IMG/VR virus record: IMGVR_UViG_3300018083_000096
Coordinates: 1 to 30,290 of that record
Length of the DNA stretch: 30,290 bases
Source: a virus
Reading direction: 5' to 3' (one strand)
Part shown: piece by piece, positions 1 through 7,564 of the stretch
How positions within the stretch are numbered: the stretch's first letter is position 1
Layout of the letters: every line of letters begins with the position of its first letter
Made by a program: the position numbers and the translations under genes
The notes under the pieces: generated by a model
Told to the model about the DNA's origin: nothing
What the model saw: the letters and a program-made list of their open reading frames with translations, nothing else
The model's database searches: none

Positions 1-674
1 ATCGGGGGCGGCGGAGTTTGCATCATTGGCTGGCGCTGCTGCGGTTGCCGTTGCGAGGCCAGTTGACGGGCTTGATTGGCCATCTTTACGTAGTCCGCCA
101 TCCCTGCACCGCCGCCCTTGCTGACAGGAGCAGCTTGCGCAATGTCGCCCATCCCGCTTCCAGCATAAGACATAGGAAGAGTCTGGCCACCCGCGCCCGC
201 TGCGGGATAAAGATTAGAGCCGGTAAAAGCTAAATCCGAGGGAGCCAAAAGAGATGAACCTTCGGTCAAAGCACCGGCAGTAAGTGGATGCGCCGCAGCC
301 CCGGAAGACAATGCACCAACTCCAGTGCCTGCCCCCGCTGCGTTGAAAACTCCTGCTGCAGGTGTCAATGCCCCGGTCATCAAGCCTGCAGCGCCCCCAC
401 CGGTCGTCAACACCCCGGTCGCAGTTGGCGCAACAGCCCCGGCAGTAGCCAAACCCCCGCCAAGCGAGCTTCCTGCTCCACCGGCTGCAGCCAACTCAGC
501 TGCTGTGAGGGTGCCCGCTGCGGTTCCAGCACCTGCTCCTGCGGCCCCGGCTGCTCCTGCCCCGCCCATTGCCGCTGCTAAAGCAGGTGTCGCTGCGCCG
601 GCGGTATAAACGGTCGCAGCCGCAGCGGCGGCAATTGCGGCGGCTTTGAGCCAGTCTTTTTTGTGGAAGGACAT
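1..674 (-). CDS. Ala/Gly-rich virion-cluster protein, C-terminus beyond window edge
   Basis: An open frame runs from the ATG at 672-674 to the left edge with no stop, giving about 224 visible residues. It begins MSFHKKDWLKAAAIAAAAAA, then continues as a long Ala/Gly/Thr-rich low-complexity stretch, and ends at the edge in a Gln/Pro/Met-rich segment (QRQPQQRQPMMQTPPPP). The start overlaps the stop of the upstream gene as TAATG, so it is translationally coupled. Hydrophobic Ala/Gly-rich proteins at the end of podophage virion operons are often internal or DNA-ejection proteins. That role is inferred from position and composition only. No enzymatic motif is visible. Confidence 0.72.
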   Translation of the reverse strand, partial: MSFHKKDWLKAAAIAAAAAATVYTAGAATPALAAAMGGAGAAGAAGAGAGTAAGTLTAAELAAAGGAGSSLGGGLATAGAVAPTATGVLTTGGGAAGLMTGALTPAAGVFNAAGAGTGVGALSSGAAAHPLTAGALTEGSSLLAPSDLAFTGSNLYPAAGAGGQTLPMSYAGSGMGDIAQAAPVSKGGGAGMADYVKMANQARQLASQRQPQQRQPMMQTPPPP

Positions 675-1630
675 TACATGAAGCTCCCACCGGCACCAAG
701 GGCAGCCCCGAGCCACGGAGCATACGAGGAATAATCACCGAACATACCCGTTGCACCGGCACCTGCCCCCAACATTGCGCCACCGAAAGCCCCCCCGAGC
801 GGGTTGGCCTTGGGTGCGCCGCCGCCTGTTTGCGTGGTGACCGAGGAACCACCCAGGGACTTGCCGAGAGCAGAACCGAGACGATCAAGCTGCAACCACG
901 GGTAATTCATCATCTGGTCGTAGTCGGCCTTCGCAGCGTTGATCTGGTCTTGCGTGTAGCCGCGCATTGCATCGCCGGTCTGGAGCAGCGTCTTCCCGGC
1001 GTTGATATCCATCGCTTGACCGCCCATACCGCCTTGCGCAGCTTGCATTGCCCGTGCTGCATCGGTTTGCCAAGCACCTAAGCCCCGGGTGATTGCCGAT
1101 TCTTGCAGACCTGCCTTCTGGGCGTAATCCTGGAACATGAGATTCGACGTATTCTCACCCAGAGACTTTGCGAGCGCCCCCTGAGCATCGGCCTGCTTCT
1201 GTTCCCACAGCGAACCACCGTAACCGCCTTGTCGAGCAAACGCGGTGTCAATCCCGGGCGCGATGCCCTTCATGTAATTGCCGGTGATTGCCTCGTTGGA
1301 TTTATTGATCATCGCCGTCAGTTCCGGATTGCCGGTCTGGGCGTAAGAATTCGCTTGAGTGGCCCACGGGTTCTGGTACTTGCCGCCCATTTCGTCAATG
1401 TAACGCTGACGGGCGGCAATGGTGTCCGGAGAACTTCCAGTGGCGGCCCCGGCAATCATCCCGAGACCTTGTTCCTGCGCCGAATTCATCGGCGCAATGG
1501 TCATCCCTTGATAGGGACTGTAAGGCTGGGAAACGAGCGATCCGGCAGTAGTCAGAATGCCTTGCGCGTATGGTCGCGCCCACTCCGGAATATCGTGAAT
1601 TTGAGTTGCAGAACCTTCGTCGCCGCCCAT
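674..1630 (-). CDS. putative internal virion / DNA-ejection protein
   Basis: The 318-aa protein starts at ATG 1628-1630, which overlaps the upstream stop as TAATG. The first half is rich in Gln, Ala and Gly with helical segments (residues about 50-240). The last 60 residues are a Gly/Ala-rich hydrophobic tail (LGGAFGGAMLGAGAGATGMF). The pattern 'TPWAxxQANSYAQTGNPELTAMINKS...' resembles proteins of similar size near the end of virion operons in short-tailed phages, where they are annotated as ejection or internal proteins. I recognise the context more than the family. The gene lies between a GNAT-like protein and another Ala/Gly-rich protein. It could also be a tail accessory protein. Confidence 0.72.
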   Translation of the reverse strand: MGGDEGSATQIHDIPEWARPYAQGILTTAGSLVSQPYSPYQGMTIAPMNSAQEQGLGMIAGAATGSSPDTIAARQRYIDEMGGKYQNPWATQANSYAQTGNPELTAMINKSNEAITGNYMKGIAPGIDTAFARQGGYGGSLWEQKQADAQGALAKSLGENTSNLMFQDYAQKAGLQESAITRGLGAWQTDAARAMQAAQGGMGGQAMDINAGKTLLQTGDAMRGYTQDQINAAKADYDQMMNYPWLQLDRLGSALGKSLGGSSVTTQTGGGAPKANPLGGAFGGAMLGAGAGATGMFGDYSSYAPWLGAALGAGGSFM

Positions 1631-2118
1631 TACATGGTCCCTTCCATCATGACGTTGACGACTCTACAACCGTGATTCTTGTTGGCGCGGAGCCAACCGG
1701 GGCGACCTTCGAAACGGGCTTTGGTGACACCCATGTTCCGAGCGACGTCTTTGAAGAACTTCACAGCGTTCTCCCCGAATTCATCGTCCCAATCTTGGAC
1801 GCCCAAGATAAACACGAAGAGGTAGGGATTACCAGAATATCGAGCGAAATCCTTTCGGACCACCACGAAACCATGGTATACTTCATTTTTGTAAACGAAG
1901 AAAACGGTCGAAATCCCGGAAAGAATTTCATGAAATACGTCCTCCGGTATCCAATCGACGTCTCCTTTTCTCTTTACTGCCAGGAGTTTCAGACGGAAGT
2001 CATCCCAGTTCTTTCTGATCGTTGTCGGCGGAATAAGTTCCCACCGATACGCGGCGGGTACTGCTAGTGTATCGCACCCGCCGACTAGGGTCAAGATACC
2101 CTGCGTTCCGTCTGTCAT
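1630..2118 (-). CDS. GNAT-like small virion-cluster protein
   Basis: The 162-aa product starts at ATG 2116-2118, preceded by GAGG at 5 bases. A TTG one codon earlier is less likely. The start overlaps the tail fibre stop as TGATG, and its stop overlaps the next start as TAATG. The C-terminal half has the strand-helix order of an acetyltransferase-like fold: a strand (YLFVFILGV), a helix (ENAVKFFKDVARNMGVTKAR), then EGRPGWLRANKNHGCRVV, which resembles the GNAT C-terminal 'GW...GF' ending. Small GNAT-fold proteins are common in podophage virion operons and are often structural or internal rather than proven enzymes. No clear acetyl-CoA binding loop (Q/RxxGxG/A) is visible, so catalytic activity is doubtful. 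Confidence 0.75.
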   Translation of the reverse strand: MTDGTQGILTLVGGCDTLAVPAAYRWELIPPTTIRKNWDDFRLKLLAVKRKGDVDWIPEDVFHEILSGISTVFFVYKNEVYHGFVVVRKDFARYSGNPYLFVFILGVQDWDDEFGENAVKFFKDVARNMGVTKARFEGRPGWLRANKNHGCRVVNVMMEGTM

Positions 2119-3305
2119 CAAATCCTCGCGTCTGCAACCCAGTGAGCACCAAACCAGTGAGCAGCTGCTCCACCGGCATCAACAACGGTACCAATACCTA
2201 ATTGATTCATTGAAGTCCAAGCTTGCGTGGCGGCATTGACATTGATATTCGTCACGAGATTCCTGGTAGTATTCGCAACAGCGGCCAGCGGGTTGTACCA
2301 CGTTATTGCCGGTGTTTTAAACATCTGGGTGTACGTTCGAATGGTTGAAAAGGTTGCAGCACCGGGACCGACACCTGACATCCAAACGTGCGCACCAATC
2401 GTGTTGCCGACATTCATCACTGGAGCTACACCATACGGGAACGAGCGTTGATAATATCGCTGACACTCAAACAGTTCCCGAGCGAACGGTTTCCCTTGGA
2501 ATATTCCGTTATCATAGCCAACGTTTAGCTGACAACCGGTGATTTCTATCCAGTCGTTGGCACCCGCAGTACCAAAAGACTGAAAACTGACGGCAAATGC
2601 CAATGACGACATGTTTGCCGCGAACGTAATCGGAATTGAGAAACGCTTCCAGACAGTGCTAACTCCATTCATCAACGCTACGGTACCGCCAATATTGGTA
2701 TATGGAGCAGCCCGCCAATACGCATCATCAACCACCGAACTTTGAAATATCCGAATGGCCGCGCCAGAATTACCATTAGCGGGGTTAATGCTGCTCCAAT
2801 CCGCGCCAACGCGAGCCCAACAAGATATATACCCAAGTTGATTCCGCAGCGGATAGCATTTCTCCGATTCAATGTCCTGCAAAAACATCGGATTGGAATT
2901 GCTGATAGTCTTTCCGGGCACCCGCTGGCACCTGAGTGCGTTCTTGAATCCCGGAAGATCAGTTACGGTGGTGCGCGTGTAGGTAAAGTCCCCGGTCGCA
3001 AAAGTGCCAAGCCAAGTCCACATGTCAACTAGATTACGCCCCCCGGGGCCGCCAAGAGGGCCTGGGAACGTGGGGGTGTAAGGAGCAGAACCATCCTGCC
3101 ACACCTGGAAATCCCCGTTGACTATCAAATTGTTCGGAAAGGTATTCAGAACCTTGACACCGGCCCCGTAATAGCCCCCGGCAGACTCAATGACCCTCAG
3201 ACGTTCTTCTAGCTCCCGTTGATGGTCTTGAAGGTATCGAGAGATAAGCCCCGAATTACCTTCTCGGATCTGCGGGGGAGTATTACGGAAGACCTTATTT
3301 CCCAC
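2118..3305 (-). CDS. tail fibre / receptor-binding protein
   Basis: The 395-aa protein starts at GTG 3303-3305 and overlaps the preceding gene by 11 bases. Residues 18-42 form a short charged coiled coil (SRYLQDHQRELEERLRVIES), typical of a trimerising fibre stem. At residues 59-70 comes NLIVNGDFQVWQ, the usual opening of phage beta-sandwich carbohydrate-binding-like modules ('N.x.NG.F..WQ'). At residues 275-289 is FARELFECQRYYQRSF, the hallmark 'E...CQRYYQ.S' motif of phage tail and receptor-binding proteins. A beta-rich Thr/Asn-rich C-terminal region follows. These features support host surface recognition. The length is short, so it may be a fibre tip or may work with another fibre outside the window. 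Base composition is more AT-rich than the flanking capsid genes, which is common for exchanged receptor-binding genes. Confidence 0.8.
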   Translation of the reverse strand: MGNKVFRNTPPQIREGNSGLISRYLQDHQRELEERLRVIESAGGYYGAGVKVLNTFPNNLIVNGDFQVWQDGSAPYTPTFPGPLGGPGGRNLVDMWTWLGTFATGDFTYTRTTVTDLPGFKNALRCQRVPGKTISNSNPMFLQDIESEKCYPLRNQLGYISCWARVGADWSSINPANGNSGAAIRIFQSSVVDDAYWRAAPYTNIGGTVALMNGVSTVWKRFSIPITFAANMSSLAFAVSFQSFGTAGANDWIEITGCQLNVGYDNGIFQGKPFARELFECQRYYQRSFPYGVAPVMNVGNTIGAHVWMSGVGPGAATFSTIRTYTQMFKTPAITWYNPLAAVANTTRNLVTNINVNAATQAWTSMNQLGIGTVVDAGGAAAHWFGAHWVADARI

Positions 3306-4815
3306 GAGTGCCGCCCGAATCTGTCATCAGCCCAATCACGCCGAATTCGAAGATACCGTTCAAGAAGAATTTCAACCGGAGGAAGTTATTACTGATCTGC
3401 CCGTCGTATGAATATGCCGAAACATTACTCTTGGGGACAAACGCATTTGGGATGGTGGTTCCGACGTCCCCCGGAGCAGCTTTTGTGATGCAATTGATAA
3501 ATCCAGCACCACCGGCAGCGCTGGAAAAATCATTCTTCAACCACACCGGAACCACTCGACTGATGACCGTGAAGTTGACGGAATCCCCGATATCCCAAAG
3601 AGTGGCATAAGCGTCCGCAAAGTACCCGAAGGCCGGATCGTCATACTTCCCGACATCGGCACTAAACCCCACAAGCACCGTTGGGGTGGCATTGGTGTAC
3701 TTCGAATTCGCGATGATCATGTTCGGGTCGAACGTAATGATCTCGCGAGCGTAGATGTTGTTGCCGGGAGAACCTTCCAGCCGGTAGATATTGTGGGTGA
3801 TTGTCCAGAGACCGCTCAACTGGTTCCAAACAATCCATTCCCGCGCGTCGAAATTATTCTGGGAACCAACGTACGACGCCCAAAGATTGTGGCGAGCCGG
3901 ATCCCACTTCATCTGGCAAGTATCGGAAACTAGACCATTACGAACAATGGTCGCCCAGTAATCATGCACGAATCCAGGAAGCGGCACTGGGTACGAGCCG
4001 TCATACTTCCAGAAGCCGCGTCGGTCGGCAAAGTACACAACGTCATTGACCACGCAACACATGTTCTTACCGCAGCAACCGATGTCAGCAGCGATCCGGA
4101 CCCATTCCCAAATGGCATCCCCACCAACGTAACGACCCCGGTACATTCCGTCCTGCTTGAACGCAATCGCTCCATCCCGGTACGGAACAGCCGCAACTAT
4201 CGGACCGGTCGGTTCCAACATCCGAACAGAGCCGGAACCGTTCGCCAAGGTCCGCGTCCACATTGCATAGTTACTGTAACCCGACCAGTAAATCCCGTCG
4301 GGGGTGTCAGTTCCATCATCGTAATTGAACGCGATTATGAACGGAGTGTCCGGAGGACCCGCGTTGATGATGATCGAGGCTTTGGGGGCACCCGCAACGA
4401 CAGCAAAGGCCGCCGGAAGCGTCGCGAACAGAATGTTGGAGGTCTTATTGACCGCCATGGTAATGTCACCAAACTCACAAAAGCTCCACGTAGCCGCTTC
4501 CGAAGCCGTGTAAGCCGCTCCGGACCGGTCAACGTGGGTGAAGGGGCTGATAATGCCCGACAACTGGTAAATCTTGGTCGCTGTACCAACAAGGGCTATC
4601 GGGGTACCGTTGACCTTCTTGAGGTAGGCCGTCCCGTAAGTCTTCGCCCCCGCAATGGTGTCGCTGCTCCCGCCCGCATTCCCGATTGTGGGGGCCGCCG
4701 TGAATCCCCTGGACGTCGGAATGATCTGATTGGTGTCTGTGAATATGCCCTTGGTGGTCGGAGGTATGTCCGGTGCCCATCCAAGCAGTTTGACTTCTTC
4801 GTAGCGAGCAGGCAC
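3295..4815 (-). CDS. P22 gp10-like DNA stabilisation / tail hub protein (candidate)
   Basis: This 506-aa beta-rich protein starts at GTG 4813-4815 with GAGAGG upstream inside the previous gene's end. It has repeated Trp/Gly/Tyr-rich strands (for example DGIYWSGYSNYAMWTR, REWIVWNQLSGLWTI) consistent with a beta-propeller or multi-sheet hub. Size, content and position, directly after the head-tail adaptors and before the tail fibre, fit the packaged-DNA stabilisation/tail hub proteins of short-tailed phages (P22 gp10 type). The assignment rests on these features and not on an exact motif match. Residues 244-257 include ADIGCCGKNMCCVV, an unusual Cys pair cluster for an extracellular structural protein. 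Confidence in a virion role is high; confidence in the specific gp10 equivalence is moderate. Confidence 0.7.
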   Translation of the reverse strand: MPARYEEVKLLGWAPDIPPTTKGIFTDTNQIIPTSRGFTAAPTIGNAGGSSDTIAGAKTYGTAYLKKVNGTPIALVGTATKIYQLSGIISPFTHVDRSGAAYTASEAATWSFCEFGDITMAVNKTSNILFATLPAAFAVVAGAPKASIIINAGPPDTPFIIAFNYDDGTDTPDGIYWSGYSNYAMWTRTLANGSGSVRMLEPTGPIVAAVPYRDGAIAFKQDGMYRGRYVGGDAIWEWVRIAADIGCCGKNMCCVVNDVVYFADRRGFWKYDGSYPVPLPGFVHDYWATIVRNGLVSDTCQMKWDPARHNLWASYVGSQNNFDAREWIVWNQLSGLWTITHNIYRLEGSPGNNIYAREIITFDPNMIIANSKYTNATPTVLVGFSADVGKYDDPAFGYFADAYATLWDIGDSVNFTVISRVVPVWLKNDFSSAAGGAGFINCITKAAPGDVGTTIPNAFVPKSNVSAYSYDGQISNNFLRLKFFLNGIFEFGVIGLMTDSGGTRGK

Positions 4816-4816
4816 C

Positions 4817-5488
4817 CTAATTCCTCTCGTTCATCAAAACCATATCAAGCGAGATGTCATTCCCGTGGCCGCTGCTCAGCTGTGTCGATTCTTCCTGGAC
4901 CTCACGCCACAGGTCGTCGTACATCTGCTTCCATCGGGGAACGCGGGGATCGTCTTTCAACCACGCCGCGCCAATCAACAACGACCCGTACAAATAGAGT
5001 TCCGGATGCCGCCGGAGGAACCAACTATAAGCATTTGGCATCGTGCCAGTTCCGAATGAATCCAGTTCGTCCCAATATTCAAGAACAGTGGAATATGTCA
5101 CACCAACAGGAGGTTTCGGTGCCACTTTAATGAACGGCCCAGTACGTGATGGAATCGTATCCGGACAACCAACGATCGCATAAACCTCCGGAGGACCAAC
5201 CGAATCCCCATATCGCCTTACAAGCTCGATATGCGATACGAGCATGATTTCCCGACCGTTGTAAAACCAGTGCTTAATGAACCCCCCAGTAGCAGTAGGG
5301 ATTGCCGGGTAATTTATATCCAGCAGATAAGCCCTGTTCAGTATAGTATTTCCCGCGAGACGCGCCCTACGTTTGATACTCCTATCCGCTAAATTAATGA
5401 AAGTCGGTACCTTAGAGTTCAAATCAGGGCGCGACAAGTAATCAACAATAGCGGCTTGAAGAGTCCCATAATCAACAATGGCAGCCAT
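4817..5488 (-). CDS. head-tail adaptor protein, paralogue B
   Basis: The 223-aa protein starts at ATG 5486-5488 with GAGAGGAA upstream. An N-terminal helix (YGTLQAAIVDYLSRPDL) and an 'INLADRSIKRRARL' segment are followed by 'LVRRYGDSVGPPEVYAIVG'. A long C-terminal helical region has 'LYLYGSLLIGAAWLKDDPR...WKQMYDDLWREVQEES'. This layout matches the SU10-like phage adaptor family, small proteins that bind the portal and link it to the tail. The gene is a tandem paralogue of the preceding gene: the last 59 residues are about two-thirds identical, and both end in DMVLMNERN. The adaptor role follows from family resemblance and from position between capsid and tail genes. Confidence 0.8.
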   Translation of the reverse strand: MAAIVDYGTLQAAIVDYLSRPDLNSKVPTFINLADRSIKRRARLAGNTILNRAYLLDINYPAIPTATGGFIKHWFYNGREIMLVSHIELVRRYGDSVGPPEVYAIVGCPDTIPSRTGPFIKVAPKPPVGVTYSTVLEYWDELDSFGTGTMPNAYSWFLRRHPELYLYGSLLIGAAWLKDDPRVPRWKQMYDDLWREVQEESTQLSSGHGNDISLDMVLMNERN

Positions 5489-5489
5489 A

Positions 5490-6215
5490 TCAGTTCCTCT
5501 CGTTCATCAGAACCATATCAGGAACAATATCATTACCATGGCCACCAGCTGCTTGAGCAGATTCCTCCTCAATCTCGCGCCAAATATTATCGTAAGCTTG
5601 TTTCCAGAATTCAATCCGAGGATCGTCCTTCAACCACGCTTCCGCAGCTAACAAAGCAGCGTACAAATAAGCGTCGTAATATTTCCCAGATGCCCAACTA
5701 TAATACCATGTAGGCGACCAAAGATGAGGCGGTGGTCCCTCCCACCATTCCATCACGGAACGATAGACGGTAACTCCTGGATTCGGACCAATCAACAGTC
5801 GCGGAGCTTGAACACTAGCAGTCGGGATATTTGGACTGTCAAATGAGTTGTGACCAACGATTGCGTAATGTCGTGGAGGGCCGATTTCATCCCCATACCG
5901 GCGCACAAGCTCTGTATGGGACAACAATTTCAATTCTGTGGTAGGAGAAGCACTATACCAAGAACCGCCCACCGGAGCAGCTCCTGGAATAAACCAGTGC
6001 TTAATTCCGAGAAAATTACCTCCCATCATGCTAGGAGGCGTGAGATAATCAGAATTGATCTGAAAATTCTCATTCATCCTTAAAGCGGCAGTAACTCGCA
6101 TCCGCCGACCAATAGCATTGTGGGCCGAAACCAAAAAATCATCGGCTCGCGAAGATAAATCAGCCCTATCCAAAAACCCGATGATGTCCGCAATCAGGTT
6201 TTGATAATCAGCCAT
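5490..6215 (-). CDS. head-tail adaptor protein, paralogue A
   Basis: The 241-aa protein starts at ATG 6213-6215, coupled to the upstream stop as TAATG. It shares the whole architecture of the next gene: an N-terminal 'LIADIIGFLDRADLSSRADDF', 'AHNAIGRRMRV', 'ELVRRYGDEIGPPRHYAIVG', and the C-terminal 'LYAALLAAEAWLKDDPR...WKQAYDNIWREIEEES'. It is longer in the middle through Pro/Trp/Tyr-rich loops (PPPHLWSPTWYYSWASGKYY). It resembles SU10-like adaptor proteins that form the ring below the portal. Its composition is more AT-rich than its partner. Two adaptors in a row could form two stacked rings, or one could be a specialised variant; the sequence does not decide this. Confidence 0.8.
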   Translation of the reverse strand: MADYQNLIADIIGFLDRADLSSRADDFLVSAHNAIGRRMRVTAALRMNENFQINSDYLTPPSMMGGNFLGIKHWFIPGAAPVGGSWYSASPTTELKLLSHTELVRRYGDEIGPPRHYAIVGHNSFDSPNIPTASVQAPRLLIGPNPGVTVYRSVMEWWEGPPPHLWSPTWYYSWASGKYYDAYLYAALLAAEAWLKDDPRIEFWKQAYDNIWREIEEESAQAAGGHGNDIVPDMVLMNERN

Positions 6216-6556
6216 TACCGCTTCCCGGCGATGATGATTCCAGCATGGGTACGTGTTGGCGCACAGACAAACTTGGACTCTTCCCGAAGCTTTGCGCGCA
6301 CCTTCTTCTCGTCGTCGGGGTTGAAGATGTCGACCCCCTCAGTCTTCCACCGGCAAACCGTCACGAGGTCAATGTCAGCCAATGGGCGCATGCCGTCGCT
6401 CTTTTCGAACCCGAAAAGGCCGTCTCTGCGCACTTGGTTGGCATCGAGAATATCCGAAATATCGTCGATGACCGTCTCAACAGTCACATTGCCCGCTTCG
6501 TCAATGTGAGCGTATTCTTTGATGCAGCCGAAGCTGCCGAGGTAAAAGCATTCCAT
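6215..6556 (-). CDS. conserved small virion-cluster protein of unknown function
   Basis: The most likely start is ATG 6554-6556, preceded by TTGGAGGCGAC; an in-frame GTG at 6596-6598 would read through a hairpin. This gives 113 residues. A central segment 'SDGMRPLADIDLVTVCRWKTEGVDIFNPDDEKKVRAKL' and a C-terminal 'FVCAPTRTHAGIIIAGKR' resemble a family of small proteins encoded next to the major capsid gene in many short-tailed phages. Their function is not known to me. They may be decoration or head-completion proteins, given the location directly downstream of the capsid gene and upstream of the adaptors. Confidence 0.75.
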   Translation of the reverse strand: MECFYLGSFGCIKEYAHIDEAGNVTVETVIDDISDILDANQVRRDGLFGFEKSDGMRPLADIDLVTVCRWKTEGVDIFNPDDEKKVRAKLREESKFVCAPTRTHAGIIIAGKR

Positions 6557-6570
6557 GTCGCCTCCAACAA

Positions 6571-6592
6571 CCCCCGGGCCAAAGCCCGGGGG
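6571..6592 (-). terminator. strong hairpin after the capsid gene
   Basis: A perfect 9-bp GC stem (CCCCCGGGC / GCCCGGGGG) with a 4-base loop lies 11 bases past the capsid stop and before the next RBS. No clear U-tract follows on the minus strand (TTGTTGG). It may be a partial terminator or an mRNA processing/stability element that raises capsid expression relative to downstream genes. Either role is inferred. Confidence 0.55.
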
Positions 6593-6602
6593 AAGCACTC
6601 GA

Positions 6603-7562
6603 TTACGGCAGGATCGCCGTGTTCAGGTCTGCGAGAACACCGTGCGCTGCTTCGTTCTTCATGCGCAGAGTGTAGGAACACCACATCTGCTTGCGGCGGG
6701 TCAAGCCAGTGACCGCGAGGTCTTGCGAGGCCGGCGTTTCCAGGTACGAGATCGCCGCGTATTCCGGATCGATCAGATGAATCGTCCGGTCGCGTTGGAA
6801 GCGGTTCGGAACGATCTTGAGTGCGCCGAAGTCCGTTTCGTAGATCGTCACCGTTGCGACGAGCTTCTTTTCCTCGATGCGATAGAACTTCGTCGCGCCG
6901 CCGGTCAGCTTCGTGGAGCAGTTGACGCGGTTCACGGGGCCGCACATCAACACCGTGGGCTTTGCGCCGTTGGCGTAGCACAGTTGCATCAGCGCCTTGA
7001 CGAGGGGTTCCGACAGGTCACGCTGCGTCCCATCAGTCGGAGCAGTAAGCGCTCCGCCGTTGGCTCCCGTCGCGCCCCGGCTGGTGTTCGTGGCGTACCA
7101 CGCTTCCAGGGAACGGAGCTTGCGGGCCGTACCGGTTGCGCCCGCAACAGCGGCTTGGTTCTGCGTGATGATGGACTCCATGTCACGCTTCAATTCCTTG
7201 CCGCGCTTGACGAGCTGGTAGGCCATTTCCGTCTGGAGACGGCCCGCCTTCTTGACGGCGCTGTTTTGGATCGTCGAGACTTGCGCCACCTTGTCCGACG
7301 TTTGGCAATAGTTCCCGATGCGAACGGTCGGAGCGATGGAATCGTTCGTCGCGTCGTCACCTTCGATCACCGCATTCGCGAGATCGACGGCGGCGAAAGC
7401 ATCGGTTTGCCATTCCGTGAAGGCCGCCTCGGCGCGTTCTCCACGACCGACAAGGGTCATGAATGGCGTCTCGGACGGGCTGATGTTGTAGATCATTCCG
7501 GACAGGTCCTCGCGATTGCCGATCGCTTGGAATGTCTGGAAAGTACCGGCAGGTGCGCCCAT
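6603..7562 (-). CDS. major capsid protein (SU10/DUF5309-like)
   Basis: This 319-aa protein starts at ATG 7560-7562 with AGGAAA upstream. The N-terminus 'TFQAIGNREDLSGMIYNISPSETPF' followed by 'G...A....FEW..D...' and 'RIGNYCQTSDKVAQVSTIQNSAVKKAG' is characteristic of the SU10/DUF5309 major head protein family, an HK97-fold capsid. Later segments include 'KRGKELKRDMESIITQNQAAV' (spine-helix-like), 'TVLMCGPVNRVNCSTKL', and 'FGALKIVPNRFQRDRTIHLIDPEYAAISYL'. It builds the icosahedral shell. It follows the scaffold gene directly, as expected. Base composition and codon use are GC-rich and regular, as in highly expressed genes. Confidence 0.93.
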   Translation of the reverse strand: MGAPAGTFQTFQAIGNREDLSGMIYNISPSETPFMTLVGRGERAEAAFTEWQTDAFAAVDLANAVIEGDDATNDSIAPTVRIGNYCQTSDKVAQVSTIQNSAVKKAGRLQTEMAYQLVKRGKELKRDMESIITQNQAAVAGATGTARKLRSLEAWYATNTSRGATGANGGALTAPTDGTQRDLSEPLVKALMQLCYANGAKPTVLMCGPVNRVNCSTKLTGGATKFYRIEEKKLVATVTIYETDFGALKIVPNRFQRDRTIHLIDPEYAAISYLETPASQDLAVTGLTRRKQMWCSYTLRMKNEAAHGVLADLNTAILP

Positions 7563-7564
7563 TG

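Noticed and set aside
674-888. Minus-strand frame across 496-888 as a separate gene
   Set aside because: It overlaps the true frames 1-674 and 674-1630 in another phase and is Arg/Ser/Cys-rich, so it is a shadow.
3964-5130. A 388-codon open frame on the plus strand
   Set aside because: Antisense to the tail hub gene and the adaptor gene; composition Arg/Ser/Pro-rich, typical of a shadow frame.
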